Shown: positions 1 through 8,671, numbered from the stretch's first letter. The stretch: 64,000 nucleotides of DNA from Brenneria corticis (GCF_003115855.1 NZ_KZ819073.1:1-64000); one strand, 5' to 3'. Program-made: numbers and translations. Notes: generated from the sequence alone by a model not told the origin.

Positions 1-42
1 CTGCGACGGCCTGAAAGGTGGCGGGCAGGGATAGCCCGCCAT
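1..42 (-). repeat. Dispersed palindromic repeat, partial copy
   Basis: On the minus strand this reads as a GGCGGGC/GCCCGCC hairpin followed by CACC-x-GGCCGTCGC. It is the same element that occurs three times in tandem at 7215-7440 and again near 9690-9746. It lies just beyond the gcvB terminator and is cut by the window edge, so its full length is unknown. Confidence 0.6.
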
Positions 43-235
43 AAAAAAAGCACCGCATTCGCGGTGCTACATAAAATCACTATGGACAGACAGGATAAAT
101 GTACAGGAAGTGAAAAGGTAGCCTGGCTACCCTGTCCGCAAAGGCAGACAAATAAATAGCAAACACAACATCACAACCACAAGCCAAAAGCACCTCGGGT
201 CACCCCTCCGCACTTTTCGTTCCGGCTCAGGAAGT
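43..235 (-). ncRNA. gcvB: GcvB small regulatory RNA
   Basis: Hfq-dependent sRNA that represses many amino-acid and peptide transporter mRNAs. The minus strand starts with ACTTCCTGAGCCGG (222-235), as E. coli GcvB does. It carries the GU-rich R1 seed region (159-185, TTGTGGTTGTGATGTTGTG) and the conserved block CACTTCCTGTACATTTA...CTGTCTGTCCATAGTGATT. It ends in a GCACCGC/GCGGTGC hairpin with a T7 tract (43-49). At about 193 nt it is slightly shorter than my recollection of the E. coli RNA. Divergent transcription from gcvA is the standard arrangement. Ends are inferred from similarity, not mapped. Confidence 0.95.
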
Positions 236-352
236 TGCGCTAATATAGGTATTTGCTGGTACATCCTCAACGGACAATTTATAATGTCTCGGATTACAAA
301 ATCTAATAGATAAATAAGCCTCTTATTATCCGTCAATAAAAGAATTTCATTC
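236..352. promoter_or_regulatory. Divergent gcvB/gcvA control region
   Basis: For gcvB (minus strand) there is a -35 TTGAGG (265-270) and a -10 TATATT (242-247) with a 17-bp spacer, giving a start at about 235. A TATAAT at 280-285 could be the gcvA -10, but no good -35 goes with it. Two CTAAT cores (240-244, 303-307) match the core known for GcvA binding. This fits GcvA activating gcvB and repressing itself. Protein binding is inferred. Confidence 0.6.
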
Positions 353-1276
353 ATGTCAAAACGTTTACCTCCGCTTAATTCTCTGCGGGTATTTGATGCG
401 GCGGCCCGGCACCTGAGCTTTACCAAAGCGGCGGAGGAGCTGTTCGTTACGCAAGCGGCGGTTAGTCATCAGATTAAGTCTCTGGAGGATTTTCTGGGGC
501 TGAAACTGTTTCGCCGGCGTAACCGTTCGCTGCTGCTGACGGAAGAGGGGCAAAGTTACTATCTTGATATTAAAGAAATCTTTTCCTCACTCAATGAAGC
601 GACCCGTAAATTGCAATCCCGCAGCGCCAAAGGCGCGCTGACCGTCAGTCTGCTTCCCAGCTTTGCCATTCACTGGCTGGTTCCCCGGCTTTCGAGCTTT
701 AATGCGGACTATCCGGGCATTGACGTGCGTATTCAGGCGGTGGATCGTGACGAGGATCGCCTGTCGGACGACGTGGACGTCGCCATTTTTTACGGTCGCG
801 GCAACTGGCCGGGGCTGCGGGTGGAAAAACTGTATGCCGAGTATCTGCTGCCCGTCTGCTCGCCGGTACTGCTGACCGGAAGCCATCCGTTGAAAACGCC
901 GGCGGATCTGGTTGCGCATACGCTGCTGCACGATGCCTCGCGCCGTGACTGGCTGGCTTATACCCGCCAGCTCGGCGTACAGATTAACGTGCAGCAAGGG
1001 CCGATCTTCAGCCACAGCGCGATGGTATTGCAGGCGGCGATCCACGGGCAGGGTGTGGCGCTGGCGAACAACGTGATGGCGCAGACGGAGATTGAAGCCG
1101 GGAGACTGGTTTGTCCTTTTAACGATGTGCTGGTGAGTAAAAATGCTTTTTATCTGGTATGTCATGACAGTCAGGCAGAACTGGGTAAAATAGCCGCCTT
1201 TCGGCATTGGATTCTGGCGCGGGCGGCCAGCGAGCAGGAAAAGTTTCGTTTCCGTTACGATAACGGTACGCGCTGA
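353..1276 (+). CDS. gcvA: Glycine cleavage system regulator GcvA (LysR family)
   Basis: 307 aa. LysR-type activator/repressor of the glycine cleavage operon and of gcvB. The N-terminal winged helix-turn-helix covers roughly residues 6-65 (LSFTKAAEELFVTQAAVSHQ), followed by the substrate-binding-like effector domain. Length and sequence match E. coli GcvA closely, and the divergent GcvB RNA confirms orthology. The gcvTHP operon itself is not in the window. ygdD follows after a short gap, as in E. coli. Confidence 0.96.
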   Translation: MSKRLPPLNSLRVFDAAARHLSFTKAAEELFVTQAAVSHQIKSLEDFLGLKLFRRRNRSLLLTEEGQSYYLDIKEIFSSLNEATRKLQSRSAKGALTVSLLPSFAIHWLVPRLSSFNADYPGIDVRIQAVDRDEDRLSDDVDVAIFYGRGNWPGLRVEKLYAEYLLPVCSPVLLTGSHPLKTPADLVAHTLLHDASRRDWLAYTRQLGVQINVQQGPIFSHSAMVLQAAIHGQGVALANNVMAQTEIEAGRLVCPFNDVLVSKNAFYLVCHDSQAELGKIAAFRHWILARAASEQEKFRFRYDNGTR

Positions 1277-1330
1277 GGCCGGTGGTGGCCGGGCCTTGGC
1301 TTTACAGACCGATTGAATTGGATTTCAACC

Positions 1331-1726
1331 ATGAATAGTCGTTTTATGCTGGTGTTTTCCGCCATCAGCGGTTTTATTTTTGTCGCCCTGGGGGCGTTCG
1401 GTTCTCACGTGTTAAGTAAAACGCTGGGGCCGACGGAGCTGGACTGGTTACAGACCGGGCTGGAGTATCAGGCATTTCATACGCTGGCGATCCTGGCGCT
1501 GTCCATCTCTATGCATCAGCGCGCCAATCTGTGGTTTTACTGGAGCAGCGTGTTTCTGGCATTGGGTACGGTGTTGTTCAGCGGTAGTTTGTACTGCCTG
1601 GCGCTTTCGCATCTGAAGCTGTGGGTTTATGTCACGCCGCTTGGCGGGTTCTGTTTTCTGATCGGGTGGTTGTTGATGCTGGTTGGCGCGTTGCGTCTGA
1701 AGAGAAAGGCCGAACGCCATGAATAA
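1331..1726 (+). CDS. ygdD: DUF423 inner-membrane protein YgdD
   Basis: 131 aa, about four predicted transmembrane helices. DUF423 protein of unknown function. The start is placed at ATG 1331 (MNSRFMLVFSAISGF), which matches the 131-residue E. coli protein; an upstream in-frame ATG at 1313 would add six non-conserved residues. It overlaps rlmM by 8 nt, so the two are probably co-transcribed and translationally coupled, the usual enterobacterial arrangement. Confidence 0.93.
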   Translation: MNSRFMLVFSAISGFIFVALGAFGSHVLSKTLGPTELDWLQTGLEYQAFHTLAILALSISMHQRANLWFYWSSVFLALGTVLFSGSLYCLALSHLKLWVYVTPLGGFCFLIGWLLMLVGALRLKRKAERHE

Positions 1727-2819
1727 AGTTATTTTGTACTGCCGTCCCGGTTTTGAAAAAGAGTGTGCGGCGGAAATAACCGCAAAGGCGGCGCACCATG
1801 ACGCCTATGGTTTTGCCCGGGTAAAGGATAACAGCGGGTATGTGATATTCGAGTGCTACCAGCATGAAGACGCCGAGCGGCTGATAAAAGAGCTGCCGTT
1901 TCATGAGCTGATTTTCGCCCGCCAGATGTTTATCGGCGGCGATCTGCTGCGCGACCTGCCGCCGGAAGATCGCATCACGCCCATTGTCGGTATGCTGACC
2001 GGCGCCGTTGAGCGCGCGGGCGAACTGCGGGTGGAAGTGCCGGACACCAATGAAAGCAAAGAGCTGATGAAGTTCTGCCGCAAGTTTACCGTTCCTTTAC
2101 GCGGCGCGCTGCGTAAAAACGGCATTCTGCTTGAGCGTGAGAAAGCCGAACGGCCGGTGCTGCACGTGCTGTTTATTGCCCCCGGCTGCTGTTACGTCGG
2201 CTATTCCTTCAGCAATAACAATTCTCCCTTCTATATGGGGATCCCGCGCCTGAAGTTTCCGTCCGAGGCCCCCAGCCGTTCAACCCTGAAGCTCGAAGAG
2301 GCGTTTCACGTCTTTATTCCCGCCGAAGAATGGGATGAGCGCCTTGGCAGCGGCATGTATGCGGTCGATCTGGGGGCCTGTCCCGGCGGCTGGACTTATC
2401 AGCTGGTGCGGCGCAGCATGATGGTGCACGCCGTGGATAACGGCCCGATGGCGCCGAGCCTGATGGATACCGGGCAGGTTATTCATCATCAGGCCGACGG
2501 TTTTCGTTTTGAGCCGCCGCGTAACAACGTTTACTGGCTGGTGTGCGACATGGTGGAAAAACCGGCCAAGGTCACCAGCCTGATCGCCGACTGGCTGGTG
2601 AAAGGCTGGTGCCGGGAAGCGATATTCAACCTGAAACTGCCGATGAAAAAACGCTATGAGGAAGTTTCGCAGAACCTGACGTTACTCCGCGAGCGGCTGG
2701 AGGAAAACGGCATTAATGCGGAAGTGCATGCCAAACAGCTCTACCACGACCGCGAAGAAGTAACGGTGCACGCTCGCCGTTTCTGGGCCGCGGTGCCGGG
2801 CCGGCGCGATGAGCGCTAG
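1719..2819 (+). CDS. rlmM: 23S rRNA 2'-O-methyltransferase RlmM (C2498)
   Basis: 366 aa. S-adenosylmethionine-dependent enzyme that 2'-O-methylates C2498 of 23S rRNA before 50S assembly. An N-terminal THUMP-like region precedes the Rossmann methyltransferase domain, whose SAM-binding motif DLGACPGGWTYQL starts near residue 216. A conserved Lys-rich catalytic segment (FNLKLPMKKRYEE) lies near residue 305. Full length for the family. It converges with xni. Confidence 0.96.
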   Translation: MNKVILYCRPGFEKECAAEITAKAAHHDAYGFARVKDNSGYVIFECYQHEDAERLIKELPFHELIFARQMFIGGDLLRDLPPEDRITPIVGMLTGAVERAGELRVEVPDTNESKELMKFCRKFTVPLRGALRKNGILLEREKAERPVLHVLFIAPGCCYVGYSFSNNNSPFYMGIPRLKFPSEAPSRSTLKLEEAFHVFIPAEEWDERLGSGMYAVDLGACPGGWTYQLVRRSMMVHAVDNGPMAPSLMDTGQVIHHQADGFRFEPPRNNVYWLVCDMVEKPAKVTSLIADWLVKGWCREAIFNLKLPMKKRYEEVSQNLTLLRERLEENGINAEVHAKQLYHDREEVTVHARRFWAAVPGRRDER

Positions 2820-2849
2820 TATTCGCCAAGGGCGACGGGAGAATCGGGA

Positions 2850-3614
2850 TTAAGGAATTTGCTGCGGCAACCGTAACTGCTGAAGATTGCCGTCCAGCGT
2901 CAGATCCCGGCTGAGCGTCGCCACCCGGCGGCTGATAAAGGCCATTTCCCGCTGTTGTTCCAGTTTGGCGCGCCATTTTTCCGCTACGTTTTCCAGTTGC
3001 TGATAAAGCGCGTCCAGACTTCCCGCCTGTTGCAGCAAGAGCACCGCGCTTTTGGGGCCAATCCCGCTGACGCCGGGGATTTTACTGCTGCTGATGCCGG
3101 CCAGCCCCCAATAATCCGTAAGCTGCTGCGGCAGTACGCCAAACTCCTGCCGTACAAAAGGCAGGTCCAGCCAGCGCTTCTGGAAGTAATCTCTGATTTG
3201 GATGGTCGGCGCCAGTAGCTGGCAGTAACCTTTGTCGGTGGAGACAATGGTCGCCTGATGCCCGGACGCCGCCACTTTGCAGGCCAGCGTCGCAGCCAGA
3301 TCGTCGGCCTCGTTGCCGGGAGAATGCCAACTGGCGACGCCCATCGCGGCAAATGCGGCTTTGATCTGCGGCAGCTCCTGTTTAAGGTTCTCCGGCATCG
3401 GCGCGCGCCCGGCCTTGTAGTCGGGTAAAATCTGATGGCGCCAACTGGCGCTGCGATCTTCATCGTCAAATACCGCCACGGCGTGGCTCGGCTGGCTGTG
3501 TTGCAGCAGCAGGCCCAGCGCATGCTGACAGGCCGTGACGCAGGGCGAGCCTTGTACCGCATGGATCCGCCGTATCAGGTTAAGCGCATCGACAATCAGC
3601 AAATGTACGGGCAT
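2850..3614 (-). CDS. xni: Flap endonuclease Xni (exonuclease IX)
   Basis: 254 aa. Structure-specific 5' flap endonuclease related to the 5'-nuclease domain of DNA polymerase I. Visible motifs are LLIVDALNLIRRIHA at the N-terminus, GNEADDLAATLA and STDKGYCQLL (metal-binding acidic residues), and the helix-hairpin-helix segment GVSGIGPKSA. The start is set at ATG 3614 (MPVHLLIVDALN), matching the 251-residue E. coli protein. The frame remains open 63 nt further upstream, but that stretch is not conserved. Confidence 0.93.
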   Translation of the reverse strand: MPVHLLIVDALNLIRRIHAVQGSPCVTACQHALGLLLQHSQPSHAVAVFDDEDRSASWRHQILPDYKAGRAPMPENLKQELPQIKAAFAAMGVASWHSPGNEADDLAATLACKVAASGHQATIVSTDKGYCQLLAPTIQIRDYFQKRWLDLPFVRQEFGVLPQQLTDYWGLAGISSSKIPGVSGIGPKSAVLLLQQAGSLDALYQQLENVAEKWRAKLEQQREMAFISRRVATLSRDLTLDGNLQQLRLPQQIP

Positions 3615-3685
3615 GGGCGTCTTCCTGGTGATGTCCCTTGTCTGCGGGGAAAGTGCCTTTCCCCGCGTTGGCGTCAAGCAGACGG

Positions 3686-5050
3686 CTAAGCGCAGATCTC
3701 GTAACAGGGAATATAGGCGCTGCCGGGCAGTTTCATGCGCTGCTGCGCCACGAAGCCCTGTAGCAACCTATCCATGCTTTTCATCATCCGCGGGTCGCCA
3801 TGGAGTTTATAGGGGCCTTGCTGTTCAATGGCCTGAATGCCGATCTCCTTAACGTTTCCGGCGACGATGCCGGAGAAGGCGCGACGCAGCGCCGCGGCCA
3901 GTTCTTCCGCCGGCTGGTCGGGATGCAGGTTAAGGTTGGCCATATTTTCATGGCTGGGATTGAACGGCAACTGCAGGTCCGGCGCAATGCGCAGCGACCA
4001 GTTAAAGCTGTAGGCGTCGCCGGTATGGCGGCGGCTTTCCTTGACCAACGGCATCGATTTTTTCATCTGACGGGCGACTTCCGCCGCGTCATCAATAACG
4101 ATGGAGTAGTAACGGCGCGCCTGGCGCCCCAGGGTGCCGATAATAAATTCATCCAATACGCGGAAATAATCGGCGCTCTCTTCCGGCCCGGTGAGGATGA
4201 TCGGCAACACCTGTTCGCTGTTCTCCGGATTCATCATAATCCCCAGCAGATAGAGGAATTCTTCCGCCGTACCGACGCCGCCGGGGAAAATAATGATGCC
4301 GTGGCCGATCCGCACGAAGGCTTCCAGCCGTTTTTCAATATCCGGCATGATGATCAGCTCATTCACCAGCGGGTTAGGCGGCTCCGCGGCGATGATGGAG
4401 GGTTCCGTCATACCGATAAAACGCCCGTCTTTATAACGTTGCTGCGCATGCCCGACGGCGGCGCCTTTCATCGGCGCCTCCATGGCGCCGGGGCCGCAGC
4501 CGGTACAGATGTTCAGCTCGCGCAGGCCGAGCTGGCTGCCCACTTTGCGGGCGTAGAGATATTCGGTTTCATTGATGGAATGTCCGCCCCAGCACACCAC
4601 CATATTCGGTTCTTCGCCCACGTGCAGCGCTCGGGCGTTGCGCAAAATAGAGAACACCAGATTGGTGATGTGGGCGGAGTTTTCCAGATTCAGGTTGTAG
4701 TAGCGGCCGGCGTCGGTGATTTGCCCGTTAACGAACAGAATATCGCGCAGCACGGCGAACAGGTTGGCCTGCAGCGAACGGATAATATAGCCGTCGACAA
4801 AGGCGTCTTCCGGCGGGTTAACCAGCTCCAGTTTGACGCCGCGCTCACGGCGCAGTACGTTGATATCAAAGTTCTCATAACGGGAAAGCAGCTCTTTGCT
4901 GTTATCCGTCTGGCTGCCGGAATTTAATACCGCCAGGGAACAGTTGCGAAACAGGCGGTAGAGATCGCTGCTGGCGGAGCTTTTCAGCATATCCACTTCC
5001 AACTGCGATAGCAGATCCATAGACCCTAACGGGCTGATATGTGTAATCAA
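3686..5050 (-). CDS. ppnN: Nucleotide 5'-monophosphate nucleosidase PpnN
   Basis: 454 aa, matching E. coli PpnN/YgdH. It cleaves nucleoside monophosphates to base plus ribose 5-phosphate and is known to be stimulated by (p)ppGpp. The LOG-family signature FPGGVGTAEE is at residues 255-264, preceded by GCGPGAMEAPMKGA near 184-197. The N- and C-terminal extensions typical of the long PpnN form are present. It lies upstream of xni on the same strand. Confidence 0.95.
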   Translation of the reverse strand: MITHISPLGSMDLLSQLEVDMLKSSASSDLYRLFRNCSLAVLNSGSQTDNSKELLSRYENFDINVLRRERGVKLELVNPPEDAFVDGYIIRSLQANLFAVLRDILFVNGQITDAGRYYNLNLENSAHITNLVFSILRNARALHVGEEPNMVVCWGGHSINETEYLYARKVGSQLGLRELNICTGCGPGAMEAPMKGAAVGHAQQRYKDGRFIGMTEPSIIAAEPPNPLVNELIIMPDIEKRLEAFVRIGHGIIIFPGGVGTAEEFLYLLGIMMNPENSEQVLPIILTGPEESADYFRVLDEFIIGTLGRQARRYYSIVIDDAAEVARQMKKSMPLVKESRRHTGDAYSFNWSLRIAPDLQLPFNPSHENMANLNLHPDQPAEELAAALRRAFSGIVAGNVKEIGIQAIEQQGPYKLHGDPRMMKSMDRLLQGFVAQQRMKLPGSAYIPCYEICA

Positions 5051-5186
5051 TGTTGCTCCTTAAAATGCAGTAAAATCCGCTGAGGATGGCGATCTGTTTT
5101 TTCTTGATATCCCACCTTAGCGTGCTGCCATCATTTTTTCCAATCATCAGCGCGGCCGGCGACGAAAGTTGCGTAACGCTACGCAT

Positions 5187-6035
5187 TTATTGCCGCGGCA
5201 GTCGTCCGGTCGCTGGAGAGAATGGGACATTGCTGCGCCACGGATTGATGTCCAGTCCGCCACGGCGCGTGTAGCGCGCGTAAACGCTAAGCTGTTGCGG
5301 CTGACAGTAATGCATCAGATCGTTAAAAATCCGCTCGACGCATTGTTCGTGAAACTCATTGTGATGGCGGAATGACACGATATAACGCAGCAGCGACTCC
5401 CGATTAATGCGTTTCCCCCGGTAGCGAATCTGGACCGAGCCCCAATCCGGCTGATGGGTAATCAGACAGTTGGATTTCAGCAGGTGACTGACCAGCGTTT
5501 CCTCCACCCAGGTTTCATCCCGCGCGTTTGCCGCCAGATAGTCGGCGTTGAATTCATAGTTGTCGATGCGAATGTTCTGATCGTCGATACATTCGCCGTC
5601 AAAGCCGGCGATAGATTGGCCTTCCAACTCACCGAGTCTGAACAGCGTTACCTGGACCTGGCCTTGCGCGCATCGGGCAAGATCGTCGGTTAGCGTGGCG
5701 CGCACGCGCTCCCAGCTGTCGAATACGGTTTGGTTGAAGCCGTTGAGATAAAGTTTGAAACTTTTCGATTCAATCAGATTCAGGCTGGCGGCATCCAGCT
5801 GCATTTCACCCACGGCGACCTGGGGAACGCCGTTTTCGTTCAGCCAGGAAAGTTCATACAGCGTCCAGATATCCGCGCCGTGAAACGGCAGTTTATGCGG
5901 CAGGATGCCGAGCGGTTCACGGTTCAGGCTGCGGGGAACCGGTTGTAATAAACCGGCATCGTAGCGATCGTGGTAAGGTGTTGGTTTTCCCAGCGTCAGC
6001 CCGCTCAGGGCCTGATGCTTGTCGTAAGCGGACAT
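5187..6035 (-). CDS. queF: NADPH-dependent 7-cyano-7-deazaguanine reductase QueF
   Basis: 282 aa, the long unimodular form found in Enterobacterales. Reduces preQ0 to preQ1 in queuosine tRNA modification. The active-site Cys lies in SNCLITHQPDWGS near residue 190, and the substrate-binding QueF segment is ESLLRYIVSFRHHNEFHEQ. Divergent from syd across about 70 bp, which must hold both promoters. No riboswitch is recognisable in that gap. Confidence 0.95.
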   Translation of the reverse strand: MSAYDKHQALSGLTLGKPTPYHDRYDAGLLQPVPRSLNREPLGILPHKLPFHGADIWTLYELSWLNENGVPQVAVGEMQLDAASLNLIESKSFKLYLNGFNQTVFDSWERVRATLTDDLARCAQGQVQVTLFRLGELEGQSIAGFDGECIDDQNIRIDNYEFNADYLAANARDETWVEETLVSHLLKSNCLITHQPDWGSVQIRYRGKRINRESLLRYIVSFRHHNEFHEQCVERIFNDLMHYCQPQQLSVYARYTRRGGLDINPWRSNVPFSPATGRLPRQ

Positions 6036-6108
6036 GCTGTTACCTTGATGTAAGAAGATACAATATGGCGAGTAGTGTAACCCGACTAACAGAATGATGA
6101 GAAAAATT

Positions 6109-6657
6109 ATGGATTATGAGGTAACTCAGGCATTGGCGGCCTTTACCCGGCGCTATGTCGAATTGTGGCGGCAGGAAACCGGCCAGCCGCCCGCCAGCGA
6201 AGCGTTGTACGGCGTTCCTTCCCCCTGTATTACCGCCAGCAGGGACGATGCGGTTTACTGGCTGCCGCAGCCGTTTTTACCGGCGGCGGCGCTGGACGGC
6301 GTCGAACGGGCGCTGGATATCGGCCTGCATCCGGATATTCATGCGTTTTATACCGCGCAGTACGCCGGCGACATGGCGGCGCGCTTCGGCGAGGTTGCGT
6401 GCGTTTTGCTGCAGGTCTGGAGCGAGGAGGATTTCTCCCGCATGCAGGAGAACCTGATCGGCCATCTACTGACGCAAAAGCGCTTAAAATTGCCCCCGAC
6501 CTTGTTTCTGGCGACCACCGACTCCGAAATGACGATGATTTCGCTCGCCAATATTTCCGGGGAAGTGATTCTGGAGGAGTTTGGCACGCGAAAACATCAG
6601 GTGCTGGCGCCGACGTTGGCGGATTTTCTCTCTGGTCTGCATCCAACGCTGGCCTAA
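6109..6657 (+). CDS. syd: SecY-interacting protein Syd
   Basis: 182 aa. Soluble protein that binds SecY at the inner membrane and may monitor translocon assembly. The start is ATG 6109 (MDYEVTQALAAF), matching the 181-residue E. coli protein; an ATG at 6094 would add five residues. Conserved blocks ELYGVPSPCI and QENLIGHLLTQKRLKLPPTLF are visible. It precedes csrB, as in E. coli. Confidence 0.94.
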   Translation: MDYEVTQALAAFTRRYVELWRQETGQPPASEALYGVPSPCITASRDDAVYWLPQPFLPAAALDGVERALDIGLHPDIHAFYTAQYAGDMAARFGEVACVLLQVWSEEDFSRMQENLIGHLLTQKRLKLPPTLFLATTDSEMTMISLANISGEVILEEFGTRKHQVLAPTLADFLSGLHPTLA

Positions 6658-6684
6658 TCATTAATCGTGTTTCACTTTTTGCCG

Positions 6685-6725
6685 TGTGAGAGATCTCTTA
6701 CATTTACTGTGAGAGATCTCTCATC
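6685..6725. promoter_or_regulatory. Two UvrY/GacA upstream activating boxes for csrB
   Basis: TGTGAGAGATCTCTTACA (6685-6702) closely matches the known 18-bp GacA/UvrY site TGTAAG-N6-CTTACA upstream of Csr/Rsm RNAs. A second, more degenerate box TGTGAGAGATCTCTCATC follows at 6708-6725. Centres are 23 bp apart, about two DNA turns, so dimers would lie on the same helix face. They are about 190-230 bp upstream of the inferred RNA start, a distance like that reported for csrB. Confidence 0.8.
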
Positions 6726-6914
6726 TTTTATAGCTAAGTTAGCGAACATGTATATTTTTTCATTATTAATTAGTTAGTTAAGTTTAGTTGCTTTCTTTTT
6801 TCGCCACGGCGATTGATAAACATTGTTATTTTCCCCTTGCTGAAAGGGAACAATTAATACATCTTATTACTTAAGTTAGTAACCGGTTACACTGGGTTTG
6901 ATGATAATCATCAG

Positions 6915-7214
6915 TAATGGTGAATGATTTATCAGGTTCTGTTTAAGGGAGATAAGTTTCAGGAAGAAACCGGGACACCTCCAGGAAGGAGACTGAGAGC
7001 CGCACAGGAAGTGGCGGTGGGGCAGGAGCCTGATGGATTGAGTCATGGACGATACAGGATGGATAAGTCAGGAAGAAAGTCGGACGCCAGCATGGATTGT
7101 CGGTCAGGAAGACCGCCAGGGAAAAGTTTTCAAGGATGAGCAGGGACGCAACGGTGTAGCGGGATGGCTATAAAACGAACCGGGGGTACTGAGCAATCAG
7201 TACCCCCATTTTTT
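6915..7214 (+). ncRNA. csrB: CsrA-sequestering RNA CsrB (RsmB)
   Basis: Regulatory RNA that titrates CsrA/RsmA through repeated GGA-bearing stem-loops. About 19 GGA motifs (many as CAGGA or AGGGA) fall between 6948 and 7164. The 3' part, AAAAGTTTTCAAGGATGAGC and TAAAACGAACCGGGGG, matches the 3' end of E. coli CsrB, and the location between syd and yqcC is the E. coli one. The 5' end is uncertain: a GATAAT at 6903-6908 suggests about 6915. In plant-pathogenic relatives this RNA controls extracellular enzymes. Confidence 0.92.
7182..7214 (+). terminator. Rho-independent terminator of csrB
   Basis: GGGGGTACTGA-gcaa-TCAGTACCCCC followed by ATTTTTTAT: an 11-bp stem plus a T-tract at the expected 3' end of CsrB. 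Confidence 0.9.
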
Positions 7215-7440
7215 ATGGCGGGCAATCCTGCCCGCCACCCTGCGGGCCGTCGCGAGGCGACGTTTAAAAACGCTCCCGGCGTTTTTTTATGACGGGCCAT
7301 CCCTGCCCGCCACCCTTGCGGGCCGTCGCGAGGCGACGTTTAAAAACGCTCCCGGCGTTTTTTTATGGCGGGCCATCCCTGCTTGCCACCCTGCGGGCCG
7401 TCGCGGGGCGACGTTTAAAAACGCTCCCGGCGTTTTTTTA
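7215..7440. repeat. Triple tandem repeat (75-76 bp) with terminator-like hairpins
   Basis: Three near-identical units fill the gap between csrB and yqcC. Each has a GGCGGGC/GCCCGCC-type palindrome (degraded in the third unit), then CACCCTGCGGGCCGTCGCGAGG, then AAAACGCTCCCGGCGTTTTTT, a short hairpin with an A-tract before it and a T-tract after it. The AACGCT landmarks are at 7269, 7345 and 7420. The last part of each unit resembles a bidirectional intrinsic terminator. Single copies without the terminator end occur at 1-42 and 9690-9746. Confidence 0.85.
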
Positions 7441-7536
7441 CCCCATACGTTTAGCAAAATGCGAATATTGGGCGAGACTGATATCAATGCTATGCTTTGC
7501 CGCCATTCGCAACAGGCTTCAGCCGTGAGAGACCGC

Positions 7537-7890
7537 ATGAGTTTAGAGAGTCAGGTTCGTCAGTCGCTGATTGACATCGAACGCGTATTAAAAGACAGCC
7601 CTTTCTGGCAGACATCCCCCCCGGAAGCCTCCGCTTTCGCCAGCGTCGAGCCTTTCTGTATTGACACCATGCGGGCGGAACAGTGGCTGCAGTGGGTGCT
7701 GCTGCCGCGTATGCACGCCTTGCTTGACGGCGGCGTCCCCTTGCCGACCGAATTTTCCCTGCAGCCCTATTTCGAAGAGGCGCTGGAAGGCGTTCCGTCC
7801 GATCTTGAGCCGATTTTAACGCAGATTGGGCGGCTCGACGCGCTGTTTGCCAATCGCCGGAACGCCCTTGATGAAGACAACGATGCTTGA
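7537..7890 (+). CDS. yqcC: YqcC family protein
   Basis: 117 aa. DUF446 protein of unknown function. The start at ATG 7537 (MSLESQVRQSLIDIE) has GAGAG upstream and matches the roughly 109-residue E. coli protein; the frame is open to 7459 but not conserved. Conserved core: DTMRAEQWLQWVLLPRMHAL. Its stop overlaps the truC start by 8 nt, so the two are translationally coupled. Confidence 0.92.
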   Translation: MSLESQVRQSLIDIERVLKDSPFWQTSPPEASAFASVEPFCIDTMRAEQWLQWVLLPRMHALLDGGVPLPTEFSLQPYFEEALEGVPSDLEPILTQIGRLDALFANRRNALDEDNDA

Positions 7891-8671
7891 GATCGTTTAT
7901 CAGGATGAGCATCTGGTGGCGGTCAATAAGCCGGCTGGTTGGCTGGTCCACCGCAGCTGGCTGGATCGTAAAGAGAAAGTGGTGGTGATGCAGACGGTGC
8001 GCGATCAAATCGGTCGGCATGTCTATACCGTCCACCGTTTGGATCGGCCGACGTCCGGCGTGCTTTTACTGGCGCTGTCCAGCGACGTGGCCCGGCTGTT
8101 GTCGCAACAGTTTGAGCAGCATCGGGTGCGGAAAACCTATCACGCCGTGGTGCGCGGCTATGTGATGGACGATGGGGTGGTCGACTACGCTCTGACGGAG
8201 GAACTGGACAAAATAGCGGATAAATTCGCCAATCCCGATAAGGCGCCGCAGCCCGCGGTGAGCCATTATCGCGCGCTGGCGCGGGTTGAAATGCCGGTGG
8301 CTATCGGCCGCTACCCGACGTCACGCTACAGCCTGCTTGAACTGACGCCGCAGACGGGGCGCAAACATCAGCTGCGTCGTCATATGTCACACCTTCACCA
8401 TCCGATTATCGGTGACAGCGCCCACGGCGATCTGCGGCAGAACAGAGGAATGGGAGCGCATTTCGCCTGCGGCAGGCTGATGTTGCATGCGAGCCGGCTG
8501 AATTTGACTCACCCGGTGAGCGGCGAGGCATTAACGTTGCAGGCGCGTTGGGATGCGCCGTGGCAGGGAGTAATGGCGCAATTTGGCTGGCAGGGGATTC
8601 TCCCTGAGTTTGAAAGGGTTGAGTTTCCTGCGGCGTCGGGTCAGGATAGCGGGCATTTCATCAGGTCTTAA
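7883..8671 (+). CDS. truC: tRNA pseudouridine(65) synthase TruC
   Basis: 262 aa. RluA-family enzyme that isomerises U65 in several tRNAs. The catalytic Asp is residue 54 in HRLDRPTSGVLL, and the family motif GRKHQLRRHM is present. The start is ATG 7883 (MLEIVYQDEHLVAVNKP), matching the 260-residue E. coli protein and overlapping the end of yqcC. It lies in the yqcC-truC-yqcA operon. Confidence 0.95.
   Translation: MLEIVYQDEHLVAVNKPAGWLVHRSWLDRKEKVVVMQTVRDQIGRHVYTVHRLDRPTSGVLLLALSSDVARLLSQQFEQHRVRKTYHAVVRGYVMDDGVVDYALTEELDKIADKFANPDKAPQPAVSHYRALARVEMPVAIGRYPTSRYSLLELTPQTGRKHQLRRHMSHLHHPIIGDSAHGDLRQNRGMGAHFACGRLMLHASRLNLTHPVSGEALTLQARWDAPWQGVMAQFGWQGILPEFERVEFPAASGQDSGHFIRS

Noticed and set aside
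7215..7440. Possible CRISPR array
   Set aside because: The 75-76-bp units are repeated along their whole length with no unique spacers, and no cas gene is nearby.
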